Notes under the pieces: model-generated | The model's database searches: none | Told to the model about the DNA's origin: nothing | The model's input: only the letters and a program-made list of their open reading frames with translations | Shown: positions 7,930-17,354 of the stretch, piece after piece | How positions within the stretch are numbered: the stretch's first letter is position 1 | Layout: each line of letters starts with the position of its first letter | Program-made: the position numbers and the translations under genes | NCBI GenBank assembly: GCA_021371935.1 | Contig: JAJFVF010000021.1 | Location: 62,001-126,000, forward strand | Reading direction: 5' to 3' | DNA: 64,000 nt | Source of the DNA: a bacterium | Lineage (GTDB): Bacteria; Armatimonadota; UBA5829

Positions 7930-9186
7930 TTAAGAAATAAGTGACTCCGAAAGCTCGACAAATGGCACGCTGCTCTGCTCGGATGTGGCCATGGTCCTGA
8001 CTGTGGCGAGCTGCTTTTTTACCTCATCCTCGCCCAGAATGATTACATATTTTGTGCCGAGTTTGTCCGCTATCTTCATCTGAGCCTTCAGACTGCGGCC
8101 TGTATAGTCCATATCAGCCGAAATCCCGTCATGCCTGAGCTTGGCGACGAGCTTGACTGCTGCATCGTGCGCTTCATCTCCGATTGTCGTGATGAACACA
8201 GTCGTGCTGGAATCGACCGGCAGATCGATGCCCATGGTGTCCAGGGTCAGCATCAGTCTGTCCAAACCCAGACCAAAACCCATCGCAGGGGTCGGTTGGC
8301 CGCCTATCTCGTGGACCATATTGTCATACCTGCCGCCGCCACCTATAGCATTCTGCGCGCCAAGTTCGCCCGATATAAACTCAAAGGCTGTCTTGGTATA
8401 GTAATCGAAACCGCGCACAAGATTCGGGTCGAGATCATAATCAATATTCAGCGCTGAAAGATAAACCTTTACCTTATCGAAGTGCTCGGCACATTCATCG
8501 CACAGATATTCCGGCAGCTTCGGAGCTTCCTTAAGCACGGATTTACAGTCCGGGTTCTTGCAGTCGAGCATCCTCATAGGGTTCTGCTCATAGCGCTGAG
8601 TGCAGGACTGGCACAGCTTGTCGACTCTGCCTTTTGCAAACTCGAGCAGAGCCTGACGATATTTCGGCCTGCAGTCCGGGCAGCCAATCGAGTTGAGCTT
8701 GAGTTCGCATGTTTCGATCCCGATGCTGGTGAAAAACTGCGCTGCCATAGAGATTATCTCAGCGTCTATTGCAGGGTCGATCGAGCCGAATGCCTCTATG
8801 CCGAGTTGAGTGTGCTCGCGATAACGCCCGGCTTGTGGTCGCTCATACCTGAAAATTCGGCCTATATAGTACACCTTGTTGACCGGCAGTGATGCACCCA
8901 GATTGTGCTGGACATATGCTCGCACGGTCGGAGCAGTGCCCTCGGGACGCAATGTAATGCTGCGCCCGCCGCGGTCCTCGAATGTATACATCTCCTTGGA
9001 AACGACATCGGTAGCCTCGCCCAGATTTCGCGTGAACAGCTCGGTGTGCTCGAAGGTGGGCGTGCGGACCTCACGGTAGCCGTAGAGACCACATGTCTGC
9101 CTGAACTTCGATTCCACATATTGCCAGCGAGGGGTCTCGTCAGGCAATATGTCTCTGGTGCCGCGAGGGGCAACATACTCGGTCAT
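7930..9186 (-). CDS. hisS: Histidyl-tRNA synthetase
   Basis: 418 residues from the ATG at 9186, preceded by GGAG nine bases upstream. A further ATG five codons up has no such site. The class II core includes PRGTRDILPDE at the N-terminus, motif 2 around FRYERPQAGRYREHTQ, the histidine A loop LVRGFDYYTKTAFE, and GFGLGLDRLML as motif 3. A C-terminal anticodon-binding domain follows. A four-cysteine zinc-ribbon-like insert (CPDC, CQSC, CKNPDC, CDEC) lies in the middle, as in some HisRS. It leads the hisS-aspS operon. Confidence 0.96.
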   Translation of the reverse strand: MTEYVAPRGTRDILPDETPRWQYVESKFRQTCGLYGYREVRTPTFEHTELFTRNLGEATDVVSKEMYTFEDRGGRSITLRPEGTAPTVRAYVQHNLGASLPVNKVYYIGRIFRYERPQAGRYREHTQLGIEAFGSIDPAIDAEIISMAAQFFTSIGIETCELKLNSIGCPDCRPKYRQALLEFAKGRVDKLCQSCTQRYEQNPMRMLDCKNPDCKSVLKEAPKLPEYLCDECAEHFDKVKVYLSALNIDYDLDPNLVRGFDYYTKTAFEFISGELGAQNAIGGGGRYDNMVHEIGGQPTPAMGFGLGLDRLMLTLDTMGIDLPVDSSTTVFITTIGDEAHDAAVKLVAKLRHDGISADMDYTGRSLKAQMKIADKLGTKYVIILGEDEVKKQLATVRTMATSEQSSVPFVELSESLIS

Positions 9187-9262
9187 CTGATAATGCTCCA
9201 TAATTGCTGAAAGCTGAGCTGAAAAATGAATACATGATCCACTGCTCAGTTAATACATTATT

Positions 9263-9296
9263 AACAACAAAACGAGGGACGACTATGCATCCCCCG
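9263..9296 (-). terminator. Rho-independent terminator of the GDT1-like transporter gene
   Basis: On the minus strand CGGGGGA pairs with TCCCTCG (7 bp, one G-T) around a 10-base loop, and is followed by TTTTGTTGTT. It separates the transporter gene from hisS. Confidence 0.7.
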
Positions 9297-9330
9297 CCCT
9301 ATTTTATTCTACGGTAAGCGGCTGGGACTG

Positions 9331-10026
9331 TCAAACGTGAAGCGCAGGCGTGTTATCGTCCTCTTCTTCCCTTGATTCGACCTTATCGGGTCCGCCGCCG
9401 CGAAGGAAGAAGACCGCCAGAACAGCTGTAATCAATCCGGCTAAAGCCCAAGAGTATGATCCTATAACAAGTGCACCCTGGACTGTCTTGAATATGCCGA
9501 AGCCTAAGAATATTACCCCGGCGCCGATCTTTATGGGACGCTCAGGGAGGTGTCTGCCCATCAACTGGCCGACCATTATCGCCAGGCCGTCGGCGATTAC
9601 CATCCCCATCGATGAACCCAGCCATACAGGTATCAATGGCCTGTCCGCTGCGAAAGCGACCGTGCCGAGCATTGTCTTATCGCCGAGTTCGGCCAGGAAA
9701 AATGTGGTGAATATCAGCCAGAACGGCGATCTGCTCTGAATATTCTTGCACTCATCTTCCTCTAGGCTGTCTCCACGCAGTGTCCACAATCCAAAACCAA
9801 TAAATGCAAGACCGGCGGCAAACTGCACCCACTCCGGCGGCATTAGCTTGCCCACCCCACCACCTAAAAGCACCGAAAAAACATGCACGACTAAAGTGGC
9901 GCTGAATATGCCGGCGAGAGTGACACGAGTGTTATACCGGCTGGCAAGGCATAAGGCGACGAGCTGCGTTTTGTCACCCATCTCAAGGCCGAATACACCG
10001 GCCAAAGACACCCAGAATGCGCTCAA
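9331..10026 (-). CDS. GDT1/UPF0016 family divalent cation (Mn2+) transporter
   Basis: 231 residues, six predicted membrane helices in two homologous halves. Each half has the family signature E-x-G-D-K-T: EMGDKT near residue 16 and ELGDKT near 114. These acidic motifs bind cations in the middle of the membrane. Bacterial members such as MneA and Mnx export Mn2+, and others handle Ca2+. The start is a TTG with GAGGAG eight bases upstream. The long leader holds a terminator hairpin, so the gene may be controlled by attenuation. The C-terminal tail is acidic (EEEDDN) and cytosolic. Confidence 0.85.
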   Translation of the reverse strand: MSAFWVSLAGVFGLEMGDKTQLVALCLASRYNTRVTLAGIFSATLVVHVFSVLLGGGVGKLMPPEWVQFAAGLAFIGFGLWTLRGDSLEEDECKNIQSRSPFWLIFTTFFLAELGDKTMLGTVAFAADRPLIPVWLGSSMGMVIADGLAIMVGQLMGRHLPERPIKIGAGVIFLGFGIFKTVQGALVIGSYSWALAGLITAVLAVFFLRGGGPDKVESREEEDDNTPALHV

Positions 10027-10069
10027 GTTAAAGTCTCCTCAGATAGAGTCCGGTCATAATGGAGTTTTC

Positions 10070-10115
10070 GGCTCGGCGGGAGCCTCGCCCTCCCATTACG
10101 CGTATTATTGGGAGG
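10070..10115. repeat. Two adjacent hairpins in the transporter leader (dispersed-repeat type)
   Basis: GGCTC/GAGCC with a 5-base loop (10070-10084) is followed by CCTCCCA/TGGGAGG (10089-10115). The G+C-rich text is unlike the flanks and resembles a common dispersed intergenic element. Whether it regulates the transporter is unknown. Confidence 0.4.
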
Positions 10116-10192
10116 ATGAAACTTTCGCTGAGGTTTGTTTACTCCAATAAAACTGAACTGTTCCCCAAAATTGTCGGTCTACACTATATGAC

Positions 10193-10262
10193 AAAAAGAC
10201 CCTGCGCATAAAACAGAGCGCAAAGGTCTCGCTTGACCGGTTATGGCCGACGCTTACCATTG
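10193..10262 (-). promoter_or_regulatory. Candidate manganese (yybP-ykoY-like) attenuator with intrinsic terminator
   Basis: On the minus strand GCGAGACCTTTGCGC pairs with GCGCAGGGTCT (11 bp, one bulged T) and is followed by TTTTTG, a strong terminator at 10193-10229. The GAGACCTTTGC text on the 5' arm resembles, from memory, the second conserved element of the yybP-ykoY Mn2+ riboswitch, which often overlaps such a terminator, and the downstream gene is of the right family. The first conserved element (GGGGAGTAG) is not seen, only GGTAAGCGTCGG. It may instead be the terminator of a lost upstream minus-strand gene. Confidence 0.4.
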
Positions 10263-10383
10263 TTGCTATATCTAATTATAGAGCGAGATGAAGATTACGG
10301 CAAATAGCGTAGAACTCTTCATCCCGCACAAAAATGCGATGTGATATAATATTTTCAATAATCTGAGCTTCAAGGTCATTAAA

Positions 10384-12126
10384 TTGAGCAGCAGTCAGCG
10401 ATCCAAACTTCTCATAGCAGCCCTGTTGGTGTTGGTGACGGGCATCGTATATGGACAGGTGGCAGGTTTCGGGTTCCTGGACTTTGATGACAACTTGTGC
10501 ATCAAAATCAACCACCACATTGTCGGCTTTACCGCAAAAAACATAAAATGGGCAGTAACCGGAGTAATTAACAGCAACTGGCAGCCGATGGTGTGGCTGT
10601 CGTATATGCTCGATTCAGAAATAGCCGGACTCGACCCCGGCGTATTTCACCTCACCAACCTGATGCTGCACATCATAAACACACTGCTGTTGCTCTTCCT
10701 ACTGAACCGGATGACCGGATCGTTCTGGAAAAGCTCATTCGTGGCAGCACTCTTTGCCCTCCATCCGCTCCATGTGGAGTCGGTGGCATGGGTGACCGAA
10801 CGCAAAGACGTGCTCAGCACTCTGTTCTGGCTGCTTACCATTTTGGTTTATATCCGATATACCGAAAAGCCGAATTTTCGCAGGTATATATGGGTGCCGG
10901 TTATCTTTGCACTCGGACTTATGGCAAAACCGATGCTGGTGACACTGCCGATAATCCTCTTTCTGCTCGACTACTGGCCTCTCGGCAGGCTCCAACGCAG
11001 GCAAAAAAACACTCCCAAAACCGATGATTGCGCGCCGGTTTCGATGAGGCGGCTTATTTTGGAAAAAGTGCCGCTGGTTGTGCTTGCAGCTGCTGTCGGG
11101 GTTGTGACGGTTATAACTCAGAGGTCGAGCGGGTCGCTGAAGGAACTCGGTATATTCCCGCTTGGTGTGAGAGTGGCAAATGCAGTGTATAGTTGTATTG
11201 CATATCTGTGCAAGACAATATGGCCGACCAAACTTGCACCGTTTTATCCGCATCCTGCAAACTCACTGCCGACATGGCAGGTGGTAGGCAGCGCGATTCT
11301 CATCATCGCCATCACCTGGCTTGTCATAAGGTCCCGCAGACACCCCTACGCGATTGTCGGATGGCTCTGGTATATAATAACGCTGCTGCCGGTGATCGGC
11401 CTTGTCCAGGTTGGTGCACAGGCTATGGCAGATAGATACACATATGTCCCAATGATAGGAATCGGAATAATGGTTGCTTGGGGCGTCCCGAGTATTTTCC
11501 CACAAAAAGATCATAAGGTCATTAGCCCGATTGCGCTGCTTGCCATCGTGGTGATTACAGCTTTCTCCGTATGCACGTATCATCAGGTCGGATACTGGCG
11601 CAATGATTACATATTGTTCAGCTATACTGTGAAAGCCGTTGAGAACAATTCCCTTGCGCACAATAACCTGGGATCCGCTCTGCTGATGCGGGGAAAGAAC
11701 GAAGCCGCTTTAAGACACTTCCGCAAGGCGGCACGTCTCGAACCCAGGTCTATGCGTGCACAGTTTAATGTAATCAATACGCTATACATGATGGGCGATG
11801 TGGATGAAGCCATAAACCAAACATACAAGCTGATAAATCAATATCCACATGAGGCGCGCGCTTACCTGAGGCTCGGCATTATATACCTGCGGCAGTCAAA
11901 GTTGGATCTGGCAGAAGATAATATAATGCTGGCGCTTCGTGAATCCCACAAGGACCCTAAGGCTCATCAGGCAATGGGAATGCTGCTCCTTAAGAGAGGG
12001 AAAGTCGATGAGGCTTTGGGTTGGTTGTCCAAGGCTGCCAAGCTCTCGCCAGAAGACCCGGATATTAAGCGAAGGTATAAATACGCAAAATCACTAAAAG
12101 CTCGCAAGGCCGCAGGCAAAAAATGA
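10384..12126 (+). CDS. TMTC-like GT-C glycosyltransferase with C-terminal TPRs, copy 1
   Basis: 580 residues from a TTG with AAGG eight bases upstream. An N-terminal helix is followed by a DFDD motif (residues 33-36) in the first periplasmic loop, where GT-C enzymes keep their catalytic acid. About ten further helices follow. The block HPLHVESVAW then ERKDVLST (about 125-145) is the hallmark of the DUF1736/TMTC family, which in animals transfers mannose from dolichyl phosphate to Ser/Thr. Four to five TPRs occupy about 420-575. It is the first of four tandem paralogues and overlaps the next by ATGA. The acceptor and sugar are unknown. Confidence 0.8.
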   Translation: MSSSQRSKLLIAALLVLVTGIVYGQVAGFGFLDFDDNLCIKINHHIVGFTAKNIKWAVTGVINSNWQPMVWLSYMLDSEIAGLDPGVFHLTNLMLHIINTLLLLFLLNRMTGSFWKSSFVAALFALHPLHVESVAWVTERKDVLSTLFWLLTILVYIRYTEKPNFRRYIWVPVIFALGLMAKPMLVTLPIILFLLDYWPLGRLQRRQKNTPKTDDCAPVSMRRLILEKVPLVVLAAAVGVVTVITQRSSGSLKELGIFPLGVRVANAVYSCIAYLCKTIWPTKLAPFYPHPANSLPTWQVVGSAILIIAITWLVIRSRRHPYAIVGWLWYIITLLPVIGLVQVGAQAMADRYTYVPMIGIGIMVAWGVPSIFPQKDHKVISPIALLAIVVITAFSVCTYHQVGYWRNDYILFSYTVKAVENNSLAHNNLGSALLMRGKNEAALRHFRKAARLEPRSMRAQFNVINTLYMMGDVDEAINQTYKLINQYPHEARAYLRLGIIYLRQSKLDLAEDNIMLALRESHKDPKAHQAMGMLLLKRGKVDEALGWLSKAAKLSPEDPDIKRRYKYAKSLKARKAAGKK

Positions 12127-13865
12127 AGCCCGATACTACCAGGCAGACCACCTTTATCGTATGCGCTCTGCTTATGCTTTTGATATGCATCGTATATTGC
12201 AGGGTGGTCGGTTTCAAGTTCCTTGTATATGACGACCCGCTGTATGTGGTCAATAACCCAAGAATAAACGGCCTAACCGCGTCCAACATAAGCTGGGCTA
12301 TGAAGGGTGTGGTCAATAGCAACTGGCAGCCGACGGTATGGCTGTCGTATATGCTCGATTCACAGATCGGCGGGATCGACTCGGGACTGTTTCACCTCAC
12401 AAATCTGATAATCCATATTGCCAACACACTGCTGCTGCTTTATCTGCTCAAACGAATGACCGGCTCACTTTGGCGAAGCGCGTTTGTGGCAGCTATGTTT
12501 GCCCTCCACCCGCTGCATGTGGAGTCCGTGGCATGGATATCCGAACGCAAAGATGTGCTCAGCACACTCCTCTGGCTGCTCACGATGCTGGCCTATATTC
12601 GTTATACCGAAATGCCGAATCTGCGCAGGTATATCTTGGTGTTCATAGTCTTTGCACTGGGACTGATGGCAAAGCCTATGCTGGTTACACTGCCGATTAT
12701 CCTATTTCTGCTCGATTATTGGCCTCTCGGCAGGCTGGGAATAGCCGGGCAAAATAAGTCCACCAAAGGATATCGCAAAGCCACATTGAAAAGGCTTATG
12801 CTTGAGAAGCTGCCGCTTATTGCGCCCGCGATTGCCGTCGGGATAGTGACAATACTCACTCAAAAGGCCAGCGGAGCAATGCAGGAACTCGACAAGTATC
12901 CTTTTGGTGTGAGGACGGCAAATGCTGCTTTCAGCTATGTGACATACTTAAGAAAGATGCTCTGGCCAAACGATCTTGCAGCATTTTATCCGCATCCAAA
13001 AGACTCGCTGCCGATATGGCAGGTCATGGCTTGTGTGATGCTGATCGCTGCTCTGACATGGCTTTTTGCGCGCGCTCGAAGGTACCCGTATATGCTGGTC
13101 GGGTGGCTCTGGTATCTGATATCGCTTGCGCCGGTAATCGGGTTCATTCAGGTCGGTATGCAAGCGATGGCCGATAGATACACATATGTCCCTATGATCG
13201 GGATCGCCATTATTGCAGCTTGGGCTGTGCCTGACATGGTTTACAAAAACACTAATCCTAATAAGAGTAAAACTGCTATTCTAGCGTCCACAGCTCTCAT
13301 AGCGATTGCCGCGTTTTCAGTGTGCACATATTACCAGATCGGCTATTGGCGCGATGATGCGGCGGTGTTCGGCCATGCAATAAAGATCATTCCAGATAAC
13401 TATACGGCGCACAACGACCTTGGTGTGGCGCTGATGTATCGGGGAGAAAATCAGGCCGCGCTGGAGCAGTTTCGCGAGGCGGTGCGGATCGACCCGACGT
13501 GCATGCGCGCTCAATATAATATTATCAATCAGCTATATGTAATGGGAGATGTGGATGGAGCAATAAAGCAGACGCACGCACTGCTCAGAAGTTTTCCACA
13601 TGAAGGACGCGCTTACCTGAGGCTGGGCATTATTTACCTTAGGCAGTCTAGGCTGGACCCGGCAGAAAAGAACATAAGGCAGGCGCTTCGTGAATCACCC
13701 AAGGACCCTAAGGTTCATCAGGCGATAGGAATGCTGCTCCTGAAAAAAGGAAAAGTGGACGAGGCCATTGCCCGCCTGAACAAAGCCGCAAAGCTCTCGC
13801 CACAAGACCCGGATATTAAGCAGAGGCTTGAATACGCGAAATCATTGAAAAGGGCAGCCAGATGA
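12123..13865 (+). CDS. TMTC-like GT-C glycosyltransferase with C-terminal TPRs, copy 2
   Basis: 580 residues. It starts in the ATGA overlap with copy 1 and shares its whole plan: VYDDPLYV acidic loop, HPLHVESVAW then ISERKDVLST, PMLVTLPIILFLLDYWPLGR, DRYTYVPMIGI, and C-terminal TPRs. Copies 1 and 2 are the closest pair in length and in the TPR region (shared YLRLGIIYLRQS and HQA-GMLLLKKGKVDEA). The tight coupling implies equal expression. Paralogues may differ in acceptor through their TPRs. Confidence 0.8.
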   Translation: MKPDTTRQTTFIVCALLMLLICIVYCRVVGFKFLVYDDPLYVVNNPRINGLTASNISWAMKGVVNSNWQPTVWLSYMLDSQIGGIDSGLFHLTNLIIHIANTLLLLYLLKRMTGSLWRSAFVAAMFALHPLHVESVAWISERKDVLSTLLWLLTMLAYIRYTEMPNLRRYILVFIVFALGLMAKPMLVTLPIILFLLDYWPLGRLGIAGQNKSTKGYRKATLKRLMLEKLPLIAPAIAVGIVTILTQKASGAMQELDKYPFGVRTANAAFSYVTYLRKMLWPNDLAAFYPHPKDSLPIWQVMACVMLIAALTWLFARARRYPYMLVGWLWYLISLAPVIGFIQVGMQAMADRYTYVPMIGIAIIAAWAVPDMVYKNTNPNKSKTAILASTALIAIAAFSVCTYYQIGYWRDDAAVFGHAIKIIPDNYTAHNDLGVALMYRGENQAALEQFREAVRIDPTCMRAQYNIINQLYVMGDVDGAIKQTHALLRSFPHEGRAYLRLGIIYLRQSRLDPAEKNIRQALRESPKDPKVHQAIGMLLLKKGKVDEAIARLNKAAKLSPQDPDIKQRLEYAKSLKRAAR

Positions 13866-15589
13866 GACTCAAATACCTAAAAATCAAACCAGGTAGATAT
13901 AAAACACTACTCATATGCGCTCTGCTTGCAGTCTTGACGGCTGCAGTGTATTGGCAAGTCGGGGGATTTGAACTATTGTCCTTTGATGACGCCAAGTGTG
14001 TTACAAACAATCCACATATCAAGGGCTTCACTATACAAAACCTGCGGTGGGCGGCATCCGGAGTCATCAACAGCAACTGGCAGCCTGTGATATGGCTCTC
14101 ATATATGTTGGACTATCAGTTCTTTGGACTCGACGCCGGTGCGTTTCATCTAGTTAACCTGATAATCCACATTGCCAATACGCTGCTGCTGCTTTATCTG
14201 CTCAAACGGATGACCGGCTCATTATGGAAAAGCGCGTTTGTGGCGGCAATATTTGCGCTCCATCCGCTGCATGTGGAATCCGTGGCATGGGTCGCAGAGC
14301 GCAAAGACGTGCTCAGCACTCTGTTTTGGCTGCTCACTATGTTTGCCTACATCCGTTATGCTGAAAAGCCGAATCTGAGACGATATATCGTCGTGGCGGT
14401 TGTCTTTGCATTCGGGCTTATGGCAAAACCTATGCTGGTCACTGTGCCTATTATTCTTCTCCTGCTCGACTACTGGCCGCTTGGCAGGCTGAAGCTCAAA
14501 CAACCGGCGCCAGTTTCGTTGAAATGGCTGATTGTTGAAAAAGTGCCTTTGGTCGTGATGGCGATGGCTGTTTCAGTCATAACCTTAATCACGCAAAAGG
14601 CCGGCTTTTCGACGGCCGAGATCAACCCGTTTCCGATTGGAGTGAGAATTGCCAATGCGATCTATTGTTACGTTGTCTATCTCAGGAAAATTCTCTGGCC
14701 GGACGATCTTGCAGCTTTTTATCCGCACCCAGGCTCATACCTGTCACCATGGGTGGTGGCAGACAGCGCAATACTCATCATTGTTCTGACATGGCTGGCT
14801 GCATGCTCGCGCAGGAAGCCGTATGCATTGGTCGGCTGGCTGTGGTATTTGATAACACTCGTGCCGGTGATCGGACTGGTTCAGGTAGGCAATCAGGCAT
14901 TGGCGGATAGATATACATATGTCCCTATGATCGGGATCGCTGTTATCATCGCATGGGGCATACCTGATCTTCTCCTAAAAAAACAAAAGAATGCAAAGAT
15001 TGGGATCGCTGCATTTGCGGCAATTATCGCAATTACCGCCATAACAATATGCACATATCGGCAGGCGGGCTATTGGGAAAATGATATTACGCTGTTTAGT
15101 CACGCAGTGGAGGTTGTCCCAAACAATTATCTTGCACACAATAATCTCGGCAGCAAATTCTATGACCAGGGTGATGAAGCCGCAGCAGAAATGCACTTCC
15201 GTAAAGCCATCAGAATAGAACCAACCGATCTGTTCGCATATCACAATCTGGTGAGATTATTGTATGGCCAAAACCGGTTTAACGAGGCGAAAAAAATCCT
15301 TCGCACCACACTGAAAATATATCCTGATGACGGCCTTGCTCAAATACAACTCGGCTCTATATATCTTCAGCAATCCAAGCCCAAACTCGCGGAACCGCAT
15401 CTGAGAAAAGCCGTCAGTCTGCATCCGAAAAGCGCCACGGCTCATGAATACCTGGGTATCGCACTTATCAACAATGACAAGATCAATGAAGCCATTATAC
15501 AGCTCTCAAAAGCCGCAAGACTTTCACCGGAAAACACCGAAATCAAAACAGTGCTCGAATATGCCAAGTCACTCAAAAAAGCACAATGA
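13862..15589 (+). CDS. TMTC-like GT-C glycosyltransferase with C-terminal TPRs, copy 3
   Basis: 575 residues. It starts in an ATGA overlap, with AAAGGG upstream. It has the SFDDAKCV acidic loop, HPLHVESVAW then AERKDVLST and the DRYTYVPMIGI loop. Its TPR part (about 410-570) is more diverged from copies 1 and 2, with LAHNNLGSKFYDQGDE and HEYLGIALINNDKINEA. The membrane core is strongly conserved and the TPRs vary, as expected if the repeats choose different partners. Confidence 0.8.
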   Translation: MRLKYLKIKPGRYKTLLICALLAVLTAAVYWQVGGFELLSFDDAKCVTNNPHIKGFTIQNLRWAASGVINSNWQPVIWLSYMLDYQFFGLDAGAFHLVNLIIHIANTLLLLYLLKRMTGSLWKSAFVAAIFALHPLHVESVAWVAERKDVLSTLFWLLTMFAYIRYAEKPNLRRYIVVAVVFAFGLMAKPMLVTVPIILLLLDYWPLGRLKLKQPAPVSLKWLIVEKVPLVVMAMAVSVITLITQKAGFSTAEINPFPIGVRIANAIYCYVVYLRKILWPDDLAAFYPHPGSYLSPWVVADSAILIIVLTWLAACSRRKPYALVGWLWYLITLVPVIGLVQVGNQALADRYTYVPMIGIAVIIAWGIPDLLLKKQKNAKIGIAAFAAIIAITAITICTYRQAGYWENDITLFSHAVEVVPNNYLAHNNLGSKFYDQGDEAAAEMHFRKAIRIEPTDLFAYHNLVRLLYGQNRFNEAKKILRTTLKIYPDDGLAQIQLGSIYLQQSKPKLAEPHLRKAVSLHPKSATAHEYLGIALINNDKINEAIIQLSKAARLSPENTEIKTVLEYAKSLKKAQ

Positions 15590-15614
15590 ACATGATTATA
15601 CCGGAGGTCGGCTT

Positions 15615-17351
15615 GTGAAGCTCAATTGCAGCGCAAAAATAGTTATAATTTGCGTTCTGCTCACCATTGTGACCGGAGCGGTGTACTGGCAGTTGACCGG
15701 GTCCAAGTTCGTGATTTATGACGATCCGGTGTTTGTCACAGAAAATCAGCACATAAACGGCCTGACATATAAGAACATACTCTGGGCTGTGACGGGAACC
15801 GTAAACGGCAACTGGCAGCCCGCGATATGGCTCACATATATGCTGGATTATCAGCTCTTTGGCCTCGATCCGGGAGCATTTCATTTCACTAATCTGATAC
15901 TGCACATAGCCAATGCACTGCTGTTGTTGATTCTGCTGCACCGCATGACCGGCTCGCTCTGGAAAAGTGCGTTCGTTGCAGCAATATTTGCGCTCCATCC
16001 GCTGCATGTGGAATCGGTTGCGTGGATATCGGAGCGAAAAGATGTGCTCAGCACGCTATTTTGGCTGCTCACGACGCTTGCTTATATTCGATATGCTGAA
16101 AAGCCGAATCTGCGCAGGTATGCCTTGGTGCTCATCGTCTTTGCACTCGGGCTGATGGCCAAACCGATGCTGGTCACTCTGCCGATCATTCTCCTCCTGC
16201 TCGATTACTGGCCGCTGGGCAGGCTGAAGGCAAAAGCACATACATGCGATGATACCAAACCGGTCCCGTTGAAAAAGCTCGTTCTTGAAAAAGTGCCGCC
16301 GGCCATTCTTGCGCTGGGCGCTGTCATTATTACCCTAGTGACTCAGATATCTGTGGGCGCTACGAGTGAAATGGGGAAGTGCGGCTTTGGAGTAAAGGCA
16401 GCCAATGCAATCGTTTGTTATTTTGCATATATCAGAAAGATGATCTGGCCTTGTGACCTCGCTATTTTCTATCCGCACCCCTTGGACACACTACCCCAGT
16501 GGCTCGTTGTCTCTTGTGGGGTTGCATTGGTCGCGATTACCTACATCCTGGTGCGCTCACGAAAAAGACCTTACGCGCTTGTCGGGTGGCTGTGGTACCT
16601 GATAACACTATTACCGGTGATCGGGTTTGTTCAGGTGGGATTGCAGGCTATGGCGGATAGATATACATATGTTCCTATGATCGGGATAGCAATTATGATC
16701 GCCTGGAGCGTGCCTGAAACACTGCTCAAAGTCTGGCGCGGAAGGGCTCTGGTCGCGTTTATTGCACTCACAATAATTACTGCGCTCACTGTCTGCACCT
16801 ATAGACAGGTCAGCTATTGGCATGACGATTTCACGCTGCTCAATCGTGCGATCGAAATTGTCCCCAAAAACAGTCTGGCAAATGGTCTGCTTGGCTCCGC
16901 ATATTACAAAGCAGGCAATGAAGATGCCGCAGAACAATATTTTCGCGAGGCCTTGCGCGCACTGCCAAGGTACTATATCATCAGACATAATCTCGCATCG
17001 TTATTGGTCAAACAAAAACGCCTGGATGAAGCGGCTGAGTGCCTTGAAGAAACTCTGCATTTTTATCCGAATGATGCATATACGCATCTGCAGATCGGCA
17101 CTTTATACCTTATGCAGTCAAAGCTGGATCTTGCGGAGGAGCATTTAAGAAAGGTTATACGACTATACCCGAGTAAACCTAGAGCACATGGGTTCCTCGG
17201 GATTGTGTTTGTCAAAAAAGGTAAGCTGGACGTTGCCATAGACCAACTGTCCAGAGCTGTTGAGATATCCCCCAAAAACAAGATATTTGTGAGATGGCTC
17301 GATTATGCCAGATCGCTGCAAGCTCAAAATAAGCTTGACAAGGAGAAATAA
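15615..17351 (+). CDS. TMTC-like GT-C glycosyltransferase with C-terminal TPRs, copy 4
   Basis: 578 residues from a GTG at 15615, which has GGAGGT six bases upstream. A start further up would overlap copy 3 by 146 bases and add 57 residues with no counterpart in the paralogues. Motifs are IYDDPVFV, HPLHVESVAW then ISERKDVLST, DYWPLGR and DRYTYVPMIGI, with TPRs from about residue 410. Unlike the other junctions there is a short gap (25 bases) after copy 3. The next gene follows after three bases. Confidence 0.8.
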   Translation: MKLNCSAKIVIICVLLTIVTGAVYWQLTGSKFVIYDDPVFVTENQHINGLTYKNILWAVTGTVNGNWQPAIWLTYMLDYQLFGLDPGAFHFTNLILHIANALLLLILLHRMTGSLWKSAFVAAIFALHPLHVESVAWISERKDVLSTLFWLLTTLAYIRYAEKPNLRRYALVLIVFALGLMAKPMLVTLPIILLLLDYWPLGRLKAKAHTCDDTKPVPLKKLVLEKVPPAILALGAVIITLVTQISVGATSEMGKCGFGVKAANAIVCYFAYIRKMIWPCDLAIFYPHPLDTLPQWLVVSCGVALVAITYILVRSRKRPYALVGWLWYLITLLPVIGFVQVGLQAMADRYTYVPMIGIAIMIAWSVPETLLKVWRGRALVAFIALTIITALTVCTYRQVSYWHDDFTLLNRAIEIVPKNSLANGLLGSAYYKAGNEDAAEQYFREALRALPRYYIIRHNLASLLVKQKRLDEAAECLEETLHFYPNDAYTHLQIGTLYLMQSKLDLAEEHLRKVIRLYPSKPRAHGFLGIVFVKKGKLDVAIDQLSRAVEISPKNKIFVRWLDYARSLQAQNKLDKEK

Positions 17352-17354
17352 AGG

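Noticed and set aside
10276-10518. An 80-codon minus-strand frame whose last 35 residues look protein-like, ending just before a terminator
   Set aside because: Its first half lies antisense to the well-supported start of the first TMTC-like gene, and it has no ribosome-binding site. It might be the tail of a gene truncated by the plus-strand island, but this cannot be supported.
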